A DNA stretch of 64,000 nucleotides from Haliclystus octoradiatus (Eukaryota > Cnidaria > Staurozoa > Stauromedusae > Haliclystidae): positions 7,657,422 to 7,721,421 of the forward strand of contig OU744454.1 in assembly GCA_916610825.1 (NCBI GenBank), given 5' to 3'. This document shows, piece by piece, positions 50,710 through 61,190 of this stretch; position 1 is the first letter of the stretch; each line of letters opens with the position of its first letter. The notes below the pieces were generated by a model, which made no database searches, was not told the origin of the DNA, and saw only the letters and a list, made by a program, of their open reading frames with translations. The position numbers were made by a program, and so were the translations under genes.

Positions 50710-50744
50710 GAACCTTCCTGAACCATCTAGAACATTCTAGAACA
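50710..50744 (+). promoter_or_regulatory. Seven-unit heat shock element array in the LTR
   Basis: Seven consecutive 5-bp units alternate GAA and TTC in perfect register (nGAAnnTTCnnGAAn). Only the fourth unit deviates (ATC for TTC). This is the canonical HSF trimer site, here long enough for two trimers. The same array is at 52127-52161 in the right LTR. Confidence 0.75.
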
Positions 50745-50823
50745 TAGGAGAGCCTACATGACTCCCAGCATGACTCACAATGACCATGCATGATCTAGCA
50801 GCTTCTAGCATTTATCTAAACAC

Positions 50824-50831
50824 TATAAATA
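50824..50831 (+). promoter_or_regulatory. TATA box of the LTR
   Basis: TATAAATA, downstream of the HSE array and conserved in the right LTR at about 52241. Confidence 0.6.
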
Positions 50832-50990
50832 CAGTAAATGAAAACTATGAAAACTATGAGAACTGAATGTACAGTCTACTATCAACATGTCAACTTGGAA
50901 TTAATATTATTATTCATAAGAAGAAATATACCATACAAATCAATTCAACCTACGTTGTTATTATTGTTTCTTCAATACAATTCTACAGTT

Positions 50991-51090
50991 CTCATCAATT
51001 GGTCCGTCGAATTATAAGAACAACTCATCAATTGGTCCGTCGAATTATAAGAACAACTCATCAATTGGTCCGTCGAATTACAAAAACAAC
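50991..51090 (+). repeat. 33-bp triplication spanning LTR end and primer-binding site
   Basis: CTCATCAATTGGTCCGTCG begins three times at 33-bp intervals from 50991. Each unit holds the last bases of the LTR (CTCATCA) followed by the candidate primer-binding site (TTGGTCCGTCGAA). The third copy diverges at its end. I could not name the primer tRNA. Confidence 0.8.
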
Positions 51091-52121
51091 TAATTATGAA
51101 TAATCTTCATAACAAATATTTTATTACAACATGGAATTGAACACAACATTTTATTCACGACCGCGGCATCAAAACAATATAACTAGATTGATTTTCACAC
51201 TGAAGAACAATGGCATTTTACGTAACTAATCAAAATACGCAGAAAACACAAGAAATGGAACTAAACACAAGAAATGGAACTAAACACAAGAGTGGAACTA
51301 TGGAACTACACACGAGAAATGGAAATAAACACAAGAAATGAAACTGAACACAAGGAATTGGATTACCCAAAACTGAAGAGACTGAACTAAAAAAGTAAGA
51401 TTTTAAAATACTGAACATAAACCATTGAACATTCCAACATTTTGGAACTTTTAAATATTGAACACTAAACATTGGACATTCCAACATCATAAAACTTTTA
51501 AATATTGAAACATTCAACATTCAACTAAGAACATTGAAACACAATGAGTATGAACACACTAAGAATACTAAACGAACTAAGAAACACACAAGAACACACA
51601 ACAGAGTTTAAAATTGAACACACAAGAATAAGCAACAATTCTCATGAAAATACTGAATTCATCAAACACACAAGAATAAGCAACAACTCAAGAAAATACT
51701 GAATTAATCAAGCACACAAGAATAAGCAACAACTCAAGAAAATACTGAATTCATCAAACTCACAAGCAAAAAATATGACTATAAAAGAAATATTGAAGAT
51801 TACCAAGCTCATAGAAGAAACTGAAATTAAACCAAATATAACACTTGTATGAAAATTTCTTTTTCTGGAAATCCAAAGCAATTAAGCAAATTGGTATGCA
51901 CCAAAATTGTAATGAATTTTCTCATTAACTGTTATGCAATTAGTCTATAAGCATATCTAAAACCTTCATTAATAGCTTCTACTATACCATAATTACTTAC
52001 ATTTATATTTACATACATTTATTATTTACAATTTAGCATATATTAAAGTATTAATCTTTCTCATTTTTAGCCTATATCATGCATTTTTATTTATGGCTCC
52101 GCCATCTGGCGGGGGGAGTTA

Positions 52122-52409
52122 TGTAGGAACCTTCCTGAACCATCTAGAACATTCTAGAACATAGGAGAGCCTACATGACTCCCAGCATGACTCACAATGA
52201 CCATGCATGATCTAGCAGCTTCTAGCATTTATCTAAACACTATAAATACAGTAAATGAAAACTATGAAAACTATGAGAACTGAATGTACAGTCTACTATC
52301 AACATGTCAACTTGGAATTAATATTATTATTCATAAGAAGAAATATACAAATCAATTCAACCTACGTTGTTATTATTATTTCTTCAACATAATTCTACAG
52401 TTCTCATCA
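52122..52409 (+). repeat. 3' LTR of the 50.7-kb element
   Basis: 288-bp partner of the left LTR, preceded by a G-rich polypurine tract and followed by target duplication AATC. Confidence 0.88.
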
Positions 52410-52921
52410 AATCTATAAATTGCCATCACAAGTATCACAGTTAAAGAAAAAGAAAAAATGCATCAAGAAATAATCTTGCCACTTAAATGTTTAAATAATG
52501 TATCTCATACTATCCGCTACTGCTATTAATCAGTTTTTTTATATTTGTGGTTTTATTTGAATTTTGTAGATCTAGCCTAGCGTAAATGTATATAGATTTT
52601 ATCATCTTAATCATAAGTCCTCATTAATCAAACAATAATCTTTGAATAATGTTTTAATTGACGTTATTGTCCCCCATTCAATGTAATATGCTTGTAGACT
52701 CTACAGCACGCATTTCGTGTAACATGTATTCTAATTCTTCAAACCATGTAGAGTGCGATCATAAATATTTAACATTATATTTATTATACTTGTGTCATTA
52801 AGAAACATATTTTGATTCTTAGATTTGACTATAATTTTTGTGGGCATCCACTACCGTGATCTGGATTTGAACTTTCATGATTAAAAAAATGTTGAATTTT
52901 TACATCAATAAGTGTTCTTAC

Positions 52922-53080
52922 TTGGGCAGGGAACAGTGCATTGAATTGTCTCTGTTTCATTTACATCTTGTAGGCTTCCGTTTGATTGGAGAACGTTATG
53001 TTGATATTTCTCTCTAAATTGAATACCAATTCCACATTCATTAACAATTTCACAGTTACTCCAGGCCGTCCAATGAGAAA
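52922..53080 (-). CDS. TSP1-repeat exon of TSP1-PAN gene
   Basis: On the minus strand the exon starts at 53080 after ATATTTTAG with two bases of a phase-1 codon, runs 52 codons and ends at AA|GTAAGA in phase 1. The peptide is a thrombospondin type 1 repeat: HWTAWSNCEIVNECGIGIQF, then R.KY, then IQCTVPCP. The WxxWxxC start, the CxxxCGxGxxxR core and the closing CxxxC are all present. TSP1 repeats are extracellular adhesion modules. A symmetric 1-1 phase exon is the classic unit of exon shuffling. Its end phase matches the PAN exon at 48319. The intervening intron holds the 50.7-kb LTR element. It is too short to be noticed as a long open frame. Confidence 0.7.
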
Positions 53081-54120
53081 CTAAAATATGATAAAAGCAT
53101 TTAAGTTTCTTGTTTGTTAACTCTAAGTTTGGAAATTATTTGATATAGGAATAGTTTTCATAAGCTAAGTTGTAGATGTAAGAACATATTTTAAGAATTA
53201 TAGTATGAAGGGTGGAAGCTGACTTTCCATGCTTTGGGTATTTTCAAATTGAATGACATTTACAATTACAACAATAAATATCTTGGCTAGAACTTCGATG
53301 AAGCTTTGTTTAAAGTTTTATTGCATTACATGACCTGCATATCTGTCTCTGTTAACAATAATGGATAAATCCAATGCATAATTTATCAAGTAGAACTTGC
53401 TACCTTTAACAAACTTTGTCATTCTAAAAAGAACAGTGTCCGCTGGAAGACAGAAGTTTTTCATCTTCCCTATTTGATCTATTATTCCATGATCATATAA
53501 AACAGTTAAAAGCAAGAAAATGAATTACTGTTGTTTTCATTAGTTCTTCATATAAAACTGTGAGAAATATCTTGAACACTAATACACAACATGATATTTG
53601 AGGCCTGTCTACTGATAACTTACCTTTTGTTAACTGATAATATATTACGGACTTTAGCATCATTGAACAAGAAAGGAACTCGACTTTTTATTGCCATTTT
53701 TGAATGCAAACTGTGACGTCAAAATTGAAAGTTTCAGCCTCCTTTCACGGAAAAGGTAAGGAAGAAAGTGTAAAGCCCGCCAGTCAGGTTCCGCACTTTA
53801 ACATTGAATGCATTGAAGAATATTTATTAAATATCTTTCGATTATAAAATCTTTTTATAAAAGGTATTTCTATCTAAATTTTATCTCGCTTATTTCTGTT
53901 TAAAATAGCAAAACTTTCTACATACATAAACGGCACACATTAGCTACCGTCTAATAATAAAGACTTACCACCGGCAACCGTGTTTGGACCGCCTAATACA
54001 AATACAGGTTACATTGGGAGGACATGAAAAAGCATCAGGAAAACATGAAGCCGTAGGGCGAGTTTTTTTTCATCTTTCATGTATCTCCCAACTTCCCCAG
54101 TGTTCGGATGAGGCGATACA
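53081..54120. other. No confident exon found
   Basis: A strong minus-strand donor (AAAAG|GTAAGT) at about 53631 follows a short ATG-initiated frame, but its phase does not fit the TSP1 exon without an extra exon. The frame at 53515-53318 (minus) ends ...NRDRYAGHVMQ and has no recognised family. Confidence 0.35.
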
Positions 54121-54126
54121 AACATG

Positions 54127-57100
54127 GTTGCTGTGTGGTAACTCTTTTATACCCTTTCAAGGGCGCATTATGGAAAATCATTTTAAAATTATGATACAAC
54201 TTGAAACAATGTTTTTTTATGTCACATATACCTTAAATGTTAAAAAAATAAAAATAATGACGGCGTTGCTGCTTCAATTAGTTGCCAATTGGCAACTTTG
54301 CCCTACAAGGGTCATAATAGTCAAATTTTGCATCACACTTTTTTCAATTTTTTTTATGCTGATAATGGGCTCAGGACTCACAAAAACAGAACATTTTGCA
54401 CTAGGGGGTTTAATTTTCAGAATATACGTATAAAGACATCATTTATATAACATCCGATATCGAAAGTTATCTACAAACAAACTGAAAAATCTATACGAAA
54501 ATGACTATGCGACAACACCTTATTTGATAGTTGTTAGGCTATGATGTAAATATTTTTTGAAGGAGCAATTATAAAATAATTTATCACGTATTTATCAGGC
54601 TAGTCATTATCTATTTACATGAAAAGATCAAAAACAGTTGTTCCTATTGTTGAAACATAAACAAACACCACATTTTTCGCAATAAATTCGGCTAAAGCCA
54701 ACTTTGCAGAGCCTGCATCTGTTTTTCGTGATCCTGTTTTGCGGCCAATGACCAACAGCATCTAGAAGGACATCTGTAGTTGGTAATTGTACAGTCGCCT
54801 TTTTACCACGATTGTTGGAATCGTCTGGAATTTGTATTTGCTTTTTTGACCTGCCAAGGGATGGTCTCACTGGTGATTTGTTGCCTTTCAACAATGCCTC
54901 ACTTCTTTCAGTAGTGAATTCTAACAGCTTCTTCTGATTTTTTTTGATATCCCAAGTTGCTCACAATATCTCCTGTAAAGAAGCCAGCCATTAACTTTTG
55001 AGATGTCTACACAATGGAAAATAACTTTTAGATACCAACGTTTACCTTTGATGTTTGTGCGGTATAAGGAAATTAACATATCTGCTAGGTCAACGCCACC
55101 CATACATTTGTTGCAGGCAATGACCATGTCAGGGCATGGCACATCAATGTATGATTTGGTATTTCTGTCCCATCTCTTAATAGTTTTAGTCGATTTCACA
55201 CCTGTGTGGGTTGATATCAGATGCACACAGCTATTATCAAGCCAACGGATCATATGTAGTTCGGAATCTTTGTCTGTTCGATAATCTAATGTGCCTCTAC
55301 CGCTCTTCTTCATGTCTTTTTCAAGCATTAGTGAACATCCATTCAGGCGGTCTTTCCAAACAGTCACCGTACTCCAAATCCCTTGATCTCGCAGTTCTAG
55401 GCATAAATCCGCACTAGAAAACCAATTGTCGAAGAACATTTTGTAATTGAGCATTTTGGGTAGGTTTTCACATAGACGCAGAACTACATATTTTCCATTA
55501 CATTTTTGATTTACTGCAGTACTAGCACCAGTATACAAAAAAAAGTCGTAAATGATACCACTCTGCCCTGCCCTCACAAACTTTTTGAATCCCCATTTCA
55601 CAGGTTTCTTTGGATTATACTGCCGTATGCCACTGTACTTGGTTTTAGCAGGGATGATCTGTTCGTCGATGGACTGTATTGGTTCTTGCTCTATGGACAA
55701 ACAATTATTACGAGCAGAATCTAATACAGGCCTGATTTTATACAAGCTGTCACTTTCTGCACAGTATGGTGCTTCAGAATTTTCAGAAGCATGAAGGAAC
55801 TGCCTAATTTTCTTATACCTCTTTATAGGCATGATGGATGCGATAGGTTCGTATCTTGTACCTGCCGCCCAATACATTATCATTGTTTTCATTTTCACAA
55901 TGCTCATCATCATTTGCATGCCAATAAATTGTTCCATTTCTATTACCGAAACATTGATTGACTTACCCTCCTTTTGCACAGAATATAAATTAGTTTGAGT
56001 AACTAATGTATTCATGAGTTCATCATCCCAAAACCCTTTAAAGTATGATATAGGAGATTTTAATTCTACGGGCATTGTAAAAGGCTGCCCACTAAATGTG
56101 TCATCTACAGCACAAGGTTCTTTTTTTAGCCATTTGTATACATGTCTTAATGCATCTTTATCCTTGCTATTAGATCTAATATTTTATTGTGACTACTATT
56201 TGACTCATCAGTAATTATTTCTGGTACATTATCACAGGGATTTTCTTCCTCTAATTCATTTTCATCAGCTATTTCTTCAGAACAGACATCAAACTTATTT
56301 TGATCAAAACTTTCATTGGCAACATCTTCCGCTTCATCCACATCCTCATCACACTCAAAATCTGACATCTCAGAGTCTTCCCCTGGATCAATTACCATTT
56401 GAAGAGCTTCTGTCATTTCATAGCGGATTTTGGTTTGTTTTTCGAGAGACATCACCTGAAAATATTGTGTTTTATATCAAAAAGTATAATGTCATACCCG
56501 GTGTAATACTATTCAAATACGTGAATGAAGTAAGTCTCAAAACTATTCCAAGAAAGCAAGATGATGTGATATGAATTTTTCGGCAAAATATTAGCTCAAA
56601 ATACAAACATAGGGAAAGAAAACAAGACAAAGACAAAAATACCTAGTCTAAATTATAGATCATTCTCCAAATTCAATTTAAAATATAGTGAGCATCTTCA
56701 AATGTCATGCAAAAAGAAATGATAATTTAGTAGTATTAGGTCAGTAGATAGTTCATAAACAAAACTTCATTTTATGTTTTTTTTTATCTCAATTGAATTT
56801 TGACAACAAATCTTTTCAATTTTACAATGCTACTTGATACATATAAATAATAAAAAACAGACATGTTTATGTGGAACAGTATTTATATAAATTTTTTATG
56901 ATGTTATTGAATGTCTAATATGCCCGGGAGGCCAGGATCAATGTTTATCGAGATCGTAGATCAATCTCTTGTAAGTTTATTCATATTGAGCTACATTGTT
57001 GATTACGTGAAAATGAACCCCTATAGGGCAAAGTTGCCAAATGGCAATAATAAAATTAAACATCAGATTGCAAGAGAAATTCGCAATGAAAGGCTATGAT

Positions 57101-57400
57101 ATTTTACAGAAAGTCCAATAACTTTATTACCTACACAAAACAATAAAAAAGAGGCAGGTTACTAACTTTCCAAAGAGTGAATTAAATTTTCAAACAACCC
57201 TGTAAATCTCTATTTCAAAACTCACCGATATATAACCAAAAAATTTCTCAAAAACAGCAACATTAAAACCAAATAAACCAAAACTGCACGAGAATATGAA
57301 GAAGAAGGCTTGATAGTTCATATAAAACGCATGAAACACATAAAAGAGGTTTAGTACACTGCAAATGAGGTTATCAAATCAATAGTTGCCATATGGCTAC
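54127..57400. mobile_element. piggyBac element, approximate extent from subterminal palindromes
   Basis: The palindromic word GTTGCCAnnTGGCAAC flanks the transposase on both sides: 54291-54306 (with CTTTGCCCTAnAAGGGT inward) and 57033-57047 (the inverted equivalent with CTATAGGGCAAAG). More degenerate copies lie further out at 54127-54141 and 57385-57400. They are probably transposase-binding subterminal repeats. I could not fix the TTAA-flanked ends, so the limits are only approximate. Confidence 0.4.
54628..56455 (-). pseudogene. piggyBac-family transposase, near-complete, two single-base frameshifts
   Basis: Read on the minus strand: an acidic N-terminus (56455-56147, many D/E), then DDE_Tnp_1_7 (56075-54921), then a C-terminal zinc domain (54894-54628). 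The three catalytic Asp regions are visible: QSIDEQIIPAK, KMFFDNWFSS and CMGGVDLADMLISLYR; the YRTNIKGKRWYLK word is also typical. The C-terminus has CRLCKVGF, YCEKCGVCLC and NRNNC, the piggyBac cysteine-rich DNA-binding domain. Both frame breaks (about 56185 and 54940) are each explained by one missing A within an A run, and coding resumes without loss. The full protein would be about 600 residues, a normal size. It may be a recently active copy, with the breaks mutational or technical. Confidence 0.85.
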
Positions 57401-57833
57401 TGTTCCGTTGAAAGGGATAAATTGATTCTGCTCAATAAATGCAATGAATTATCGGCATTTTCTTTAAAACATCGGAAAAATTTGTAGCCCCATTGAAACT
57501 GATCAATTTGATTTTCTCATAAGAAGCGTCAGAAGATTCTATCAGCCAATCAATTTCCATTTATAACAAAGAGGTCCAATATGAACCAATGGCATCCACT
57601 GTATATCCACCAACGAAAGTATGTCAAAAGACAGAATGTTGGGAAAGAAATTGTGAATTTGTGATTTATGATCGAGGAGATTTATAATATTGTTAACCAA
57701 CATCAAGTATTTCTAGAACCATTATTATATGTAAATGATTATATTTTGAAGATTCAATATTTATGTTTAGATTTGAAATGGTATAATTGTTGAACATCGA
57801 AGCAAAGCTTGCAAGGGAATTAAAATTCATTTC

Positions 57834-58142
57834 TCAGGCAGCGTGTGAGTTGTTTTCATTTGGTGTGTTCATAGCAACTAAAGTTGCATTTATCTGATCC
57901 TCTTCTTTTCTGCTTCCTGTTCTCTTATCGTAATTCAATGCTACAATTGCATACCGTTGAAAATATTTACTACGTATTTGTTTTGTACTTCGTGCTTTTC
58001 GCCTGTTCTTCAAACAGAGACCGATATCCAAGCCATTACTTGTGCAAGTAGAAAACCTTCCGTAATTATCAATATTATTATTAGTATTACTATTTGAATT
58101 TAAATCTAAACCAAAAGAAAAATGTTCTTTGTTTTGACCCAT
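57834..58142 (-). CDS. Hypothetical 102-residue open frame, uncertain
   Basis: ATG at 58142 to stop at 57834. The N-terminus is Asn/Ser-rich (NSNSNTNNNIDN). The second half is basic (KNRRKARSTKQIRSKYFQRYAI) and ends ...NENNSHAA. I recognise no domain. It could be a terminal exon or a cytoplasmic tail, but no clear acceptor precedes it. Non-coding remains the simpler view. Confidence 0.22.
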   Translation of the reverse strand: MGQNKEHFSFGLDLNSNSNTNNNIDNYGRFSTCTSNGLDIGLCLKNRRKARSTKQIRSKYFQRYAIVALNYDKRTGSRKEEDQINATLVAMNTPNENNSHAA

Positions 58143-60574
58143 TTTGAAATCTTCATACGTAACAAGACATGTTTTTATTTTATTGTATCGTATTTATGTT
58201 TGGAACCTGAATTCAGAATCGCGCCATTGTTAGCCATTGTCTGCACTGTGAAGCCAAACATGACAATTAGCCAACTAGATTGCTAGAACAACATTCGACA
58301 GTTTATATAATCTTATCTACAATATTACTACTTGCCGTTATATTGACCAAGTTCTTATTTCTTCTATTTAAGAATAGTCGATTTTGGATAACATTCATCG
58401 GGCAAGATTTGTATCTAGTATGTATAGAAAAAATTCTGGTCTTGATAGAAGCTTAAAACGTTAACTGAAGTTCATGGCTACATTCTACATCATCTCATTG
58501 TGAAAAAATGATCCCTTTGTTGAAAACAGGAGATGTGATCATCTTTTTCAAAGTAGAAGCAGATTTCGTCAATTTAGAGAACCCAAGCATACCATCATTA
58601 TTTTCTTAATAATTTCTTTGATAGTGAGCTAAATAAGATCAATCTTCATTTTTTATTCAATTACTTAAAAAAGTCCTTTGGAACAGTTTCACATAAGCTG
58701 CTACTTGTTAAGTTTGCTGACTATGGGTTAGCATCTTAGGAAGTCTTGGGATCAATTGTTTTCAAGATAACTTGAGGAATCTCACTCAAATTATCTCCTT
58801 GAAGGATAAACTTTCACGCCCCAGGTATATAGCTTAAGATGTGAGACGGGGCAGGATTCTGGATCCTCTACATTCAACCTTATTTATAAATAATTTTCCT
58901 CGGTGTACTGAATTCAATTCAACTTTGTTTTCTGATAACACCTTTCCCGGGCACCTTTCTGCAGTGGTCCTCAGACAATGATGTTGATGTGTAAACTGTT
59001 TTTATCTCAGAATTAGATCAAATTTCATAAGGGCTTTATCATAATAACATTATCATTTTTTTGAATTGCATAAAATGTTAAAGATGTGCATCCAATATCA
59101 AATATGAAACATAATAAATTTAACTGTTTTTGAGCTCTGACTGACGAAAAAGTGAATTGGAAGCATCTAGCGAACACATTTCAAACTATGCATTTTCACC
59201 AAAAATAAAACGTTTTTCAGTACACCTGAGGTCATATCAGGCTGGTTAATTGTTATGTACAATATTCATCAACGTTCATAAATGTTCCATCAAAAACGGT
59301 TTGCATACTTTCATACATCCATGCCCATTTGATTTCTATAATCTTATTTAATTTCATTGTAACTTCATATTTCTATTTGATTTGCAATTACTATTCACTT
59401 TATTATCTAATCTGACTATAACTATGGAACATGAACATTTAGAATCTGTCATTATAATAGAATAAATTTGCTAAACTTGTTTCTAATTTGTTAAACCATT
59501 AATCATGTAAGCTAGCTTGTTGCGTCACTCAATCAGACAAGCACTACTGATTGTGAGGTGCCTTCAGTAATCTTAAGTAATAACACCATGTGGTGTTAAA
59601 CGGTTGAACTATCCGAAGTTCTGAGACGGATAACAAAATGAACATTTAATTTTGTAAACAAACAATTAGGAAAATATATAAATAGAAAATAACAGTAACT
59701 ACTATACAGAATAAATGTAATTTAACATGGTGATTTAATATAGTTTGTTCGCTAATTTCGCTTCGACATTAGTGACATAACTTTTACACAATCCATGTGA
59801 TTCAACGCGGCTCATGTTTCATCATGTTTGTTCGATCAATTGATTGTCACAGCAACAGAGTCAGAAATAGAACTATTGACGCTTAATTTGAGATTTCTTT
59901 GTTATAGTAATTATAGGGGAAGTCCCATAGAACATTCAAACCTTTCAAATGACGTCGCTGTGAAATATTTGTCGCGTGTTTTTTTCGTACTTTATATTTG
60001 GTCAAGTAAATCTATTCGAGTCAAGTCAAGCTAAAGAGGGTGCAACCTAAAAATATTTCAGCACAAGAAATTTTCCGCAAAATAAGAAGCAAACCATGTA
60101 TCTATCATGTACTGAAAGTACAGAATAATCGCACGCCAATACTTTACCTAACTAATTATAAATCCGTAAAAATATAATATATATTTTCTAATTAATTTAT
60201 GCAGATGATAACTAACCAAGTAGGAAATAACAACAATGCAATTTATTTCTAGCATCAAAATCCTTTGTTCTGTTAAACAATAACTGTATGTTTGTAAATC
60301 GATATAGGCGGAACTGTGTGTTTTTCATTAATTAGTTTATTTGTCTGATGATTGTGTAAGCATGAAACTATTAGTAACAATTATGAATGTCTAGTCTTTG
60401 ACTCCTTTTATTATATTTAGCTCTGTCAAATGATATCGAGCACTATTTTTTGCTATTAAATAATATCTAATATATATATTTTTTCATGTGATGAATTTTT
60501 TCACCACATTTATAACTCATCTTGACTTAGGTTATATACTGAAGTCAGTTCCTTGTTCCTTGTCAGTTCATATA
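58143..60574. other. No gene recognised
   Basis: AT-rich intergenic DNA. The frame at 59828-60034 (plus) has no recognisable motif. Confidence 0.4.
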
Positions 60575-60610
60575 TATAGAGTATAAAACAGAGACGAGGC
60601 AAAGCCTTTT

Positions 60611-60653
60611 CCGTAACTCGGAGTTTCACGCTTTTATTGCGATCTTCAGACGG
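60611..60653 (-). ncRNA. Hammerhead ribozyme (type I), left arm of palindromic pair
   Basis: Minus strand. Stem I is CCGU/ACGG; core CUGAAGA; stem II CGC/GCG with a 7-nt loop and a U-U closing mismatch; GAAA; stem III ACU/AGU with a 3-nt loop; cleavage after GUU. All invariant core bases are present. Confidence 0.75.
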
Positions 60654-60731
60654 TGATACTAAAAAATTAAAAACATACGAACTCCTAAACATACATACAT
60701 GAGTTCGTATGTTTTTAATTTTTTAGTATCA

Positions 60732-60784
60732 CCGTCTGAAGATCGCAATAAAAGCGTGAAACTCCGATTTACTCCGAGTTACGG
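60732..60784 (+). ncRNA. Hammerhead ribozyme (type I), right arm, enlarged stem III loop
   Basis: Same core and stems as its minus-strand partner, with about 10 extra bases (a partial duplication of the ACTCCGA region) between the two sides of stem III. Confidence 0.65.
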
Positions 60785-60907
60785 AAAAGGCTTTGCCTCG
60801 TCTCTGTTTTATACTCTATATTATGCTCTGTCCTAAAAAACATTGAGCACTTTCATATACATGTGTGTATAAGAGTTCACACTCAATACAATTAATTTTT
60901 TAATTAA

Positions 60908-60937
60908 TTATTATTATATATATATATATATATATAT
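60908..60937. repeat. (TA)n microsatellite at the left PLE boundary
   Basis: A TA dinucleotide run directly outside the PLE end; a shorter run (about 63438-63451) lies at the other end. Confidence 0.85.
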
Positions 60938-61030
60938 AATAAAGTAATTGTGTGAGCAAAACATCAATTTGAGTGCTCAATGCTAAAAGCAGAGCAATAT
61001 AAATAGTAGATCAAAGATCACGAGTTTATT

Positions 61031-61070
61031 CCGTTACTCTGAGTTTCGCGTAAAGACGCTCTTCAGACGG
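61031..61070 (-). ncRNA. Hammerhead ribozyme (type I) in PLE 3' terminus
   Basis: A 40-nt motif on the minus strand that fits the consensus fully: stem I CCGU/ACGG, core CUGAAGA, stem II GCGU/ACGC with CUUU loop, GAAA, stem III ACU/AGU with CAG loop, and cleavage site GUA. The short stem III is typical of PLE hammerheads, which are thought to work best as dimers. Confidence 0.85.
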
Positions 61071-61190
61071 TTTTATTAAATGAAAAATCATTACGGTGTG
61101 CTCAAGTATATACATGACTTAATGAAGCGTTTTTATTGTTTAAATATATTTATTACATTCTATTGTATTATCGATGCTATTGTTAAATAT

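Larger units (their letters stand above)
50705..50997 (+). repeat. 5' LTR of the 50.7-kb element
   Basis: TGTAGGAACC...CTCATCA. Contains the heat-shock-element array (50710-50744) and a TATAAATA box (50824-50831) about 80 bp further on. Confidence 0.88.
50705..52409 (+). mobile_element. Non-autonomous LTR retrotransposon with stress-type LTR
   Basis: Two TG...CA direct repeats, 50705-50997 (293 bp) and 52122-52409 (288 bp), flank about 1.1 kb with no coding capacity. AATC is duplicated outside both ends (50701-50704 and 52410-52413). A G-rich polypurine tract (GGCGGGGGGAG) lies just before the right LTR, and a TGG-containing primer-site candidate starts just after the left LTR, so it reads on the plus strand. 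The LTRs differ by a 5-bp indel and a few substitutions, so insertion is older than that of the satellite-nested element. The internal region is low-complexity with recurring ACACAAGAAATGGAAC- and ACACAAGAATAAGCAAC-like words. It lies in the TSP1-PAN intron in antisense. Confidence 0.88.
60575..60821. mobile_element. Palindromic pair of PLE-type termini, each with a hammerhead ribozyme
   Basis: Arms 60575-60684 and 60701-60821 are inverted copies around a 16-bp centre. The right arm carries an extra ~10 bp inside its ribozyme stem III loop. Both arms hold a type I hammerhead motif pointing outward. No coding sequence lies between them. The ribozyme stem II differs from that of the neighbouring PLE, so this is a different subfamily or an older non-autonomous unit. 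Confidence 0.75.

Noticed and set aside
50867..51103. 78-codon frame with repeated HQLVRRIIRTT
   Set aside because: The repeats are the DNA-level 33-bp triplication at the LTR/primer-site boundary; the frame starts inside the LTR.
53620..53690. Possible first exon of the TSP1-PAN gene ending at AAAAG|GTAAGT (minus)
   Set aside because: It ends in phase 2, which does not fit the phase-1 entry of the TSP1 exon without an invented 20-bp exon, and the peptide lacks a signal sequence.
53984..54433. 149-codon plus-strand frame
   Set aside because: It overlaps the piggyBac flank and its subterminal palindromes, shows no domain, and its second half is translated AT-rich repeat sequence.
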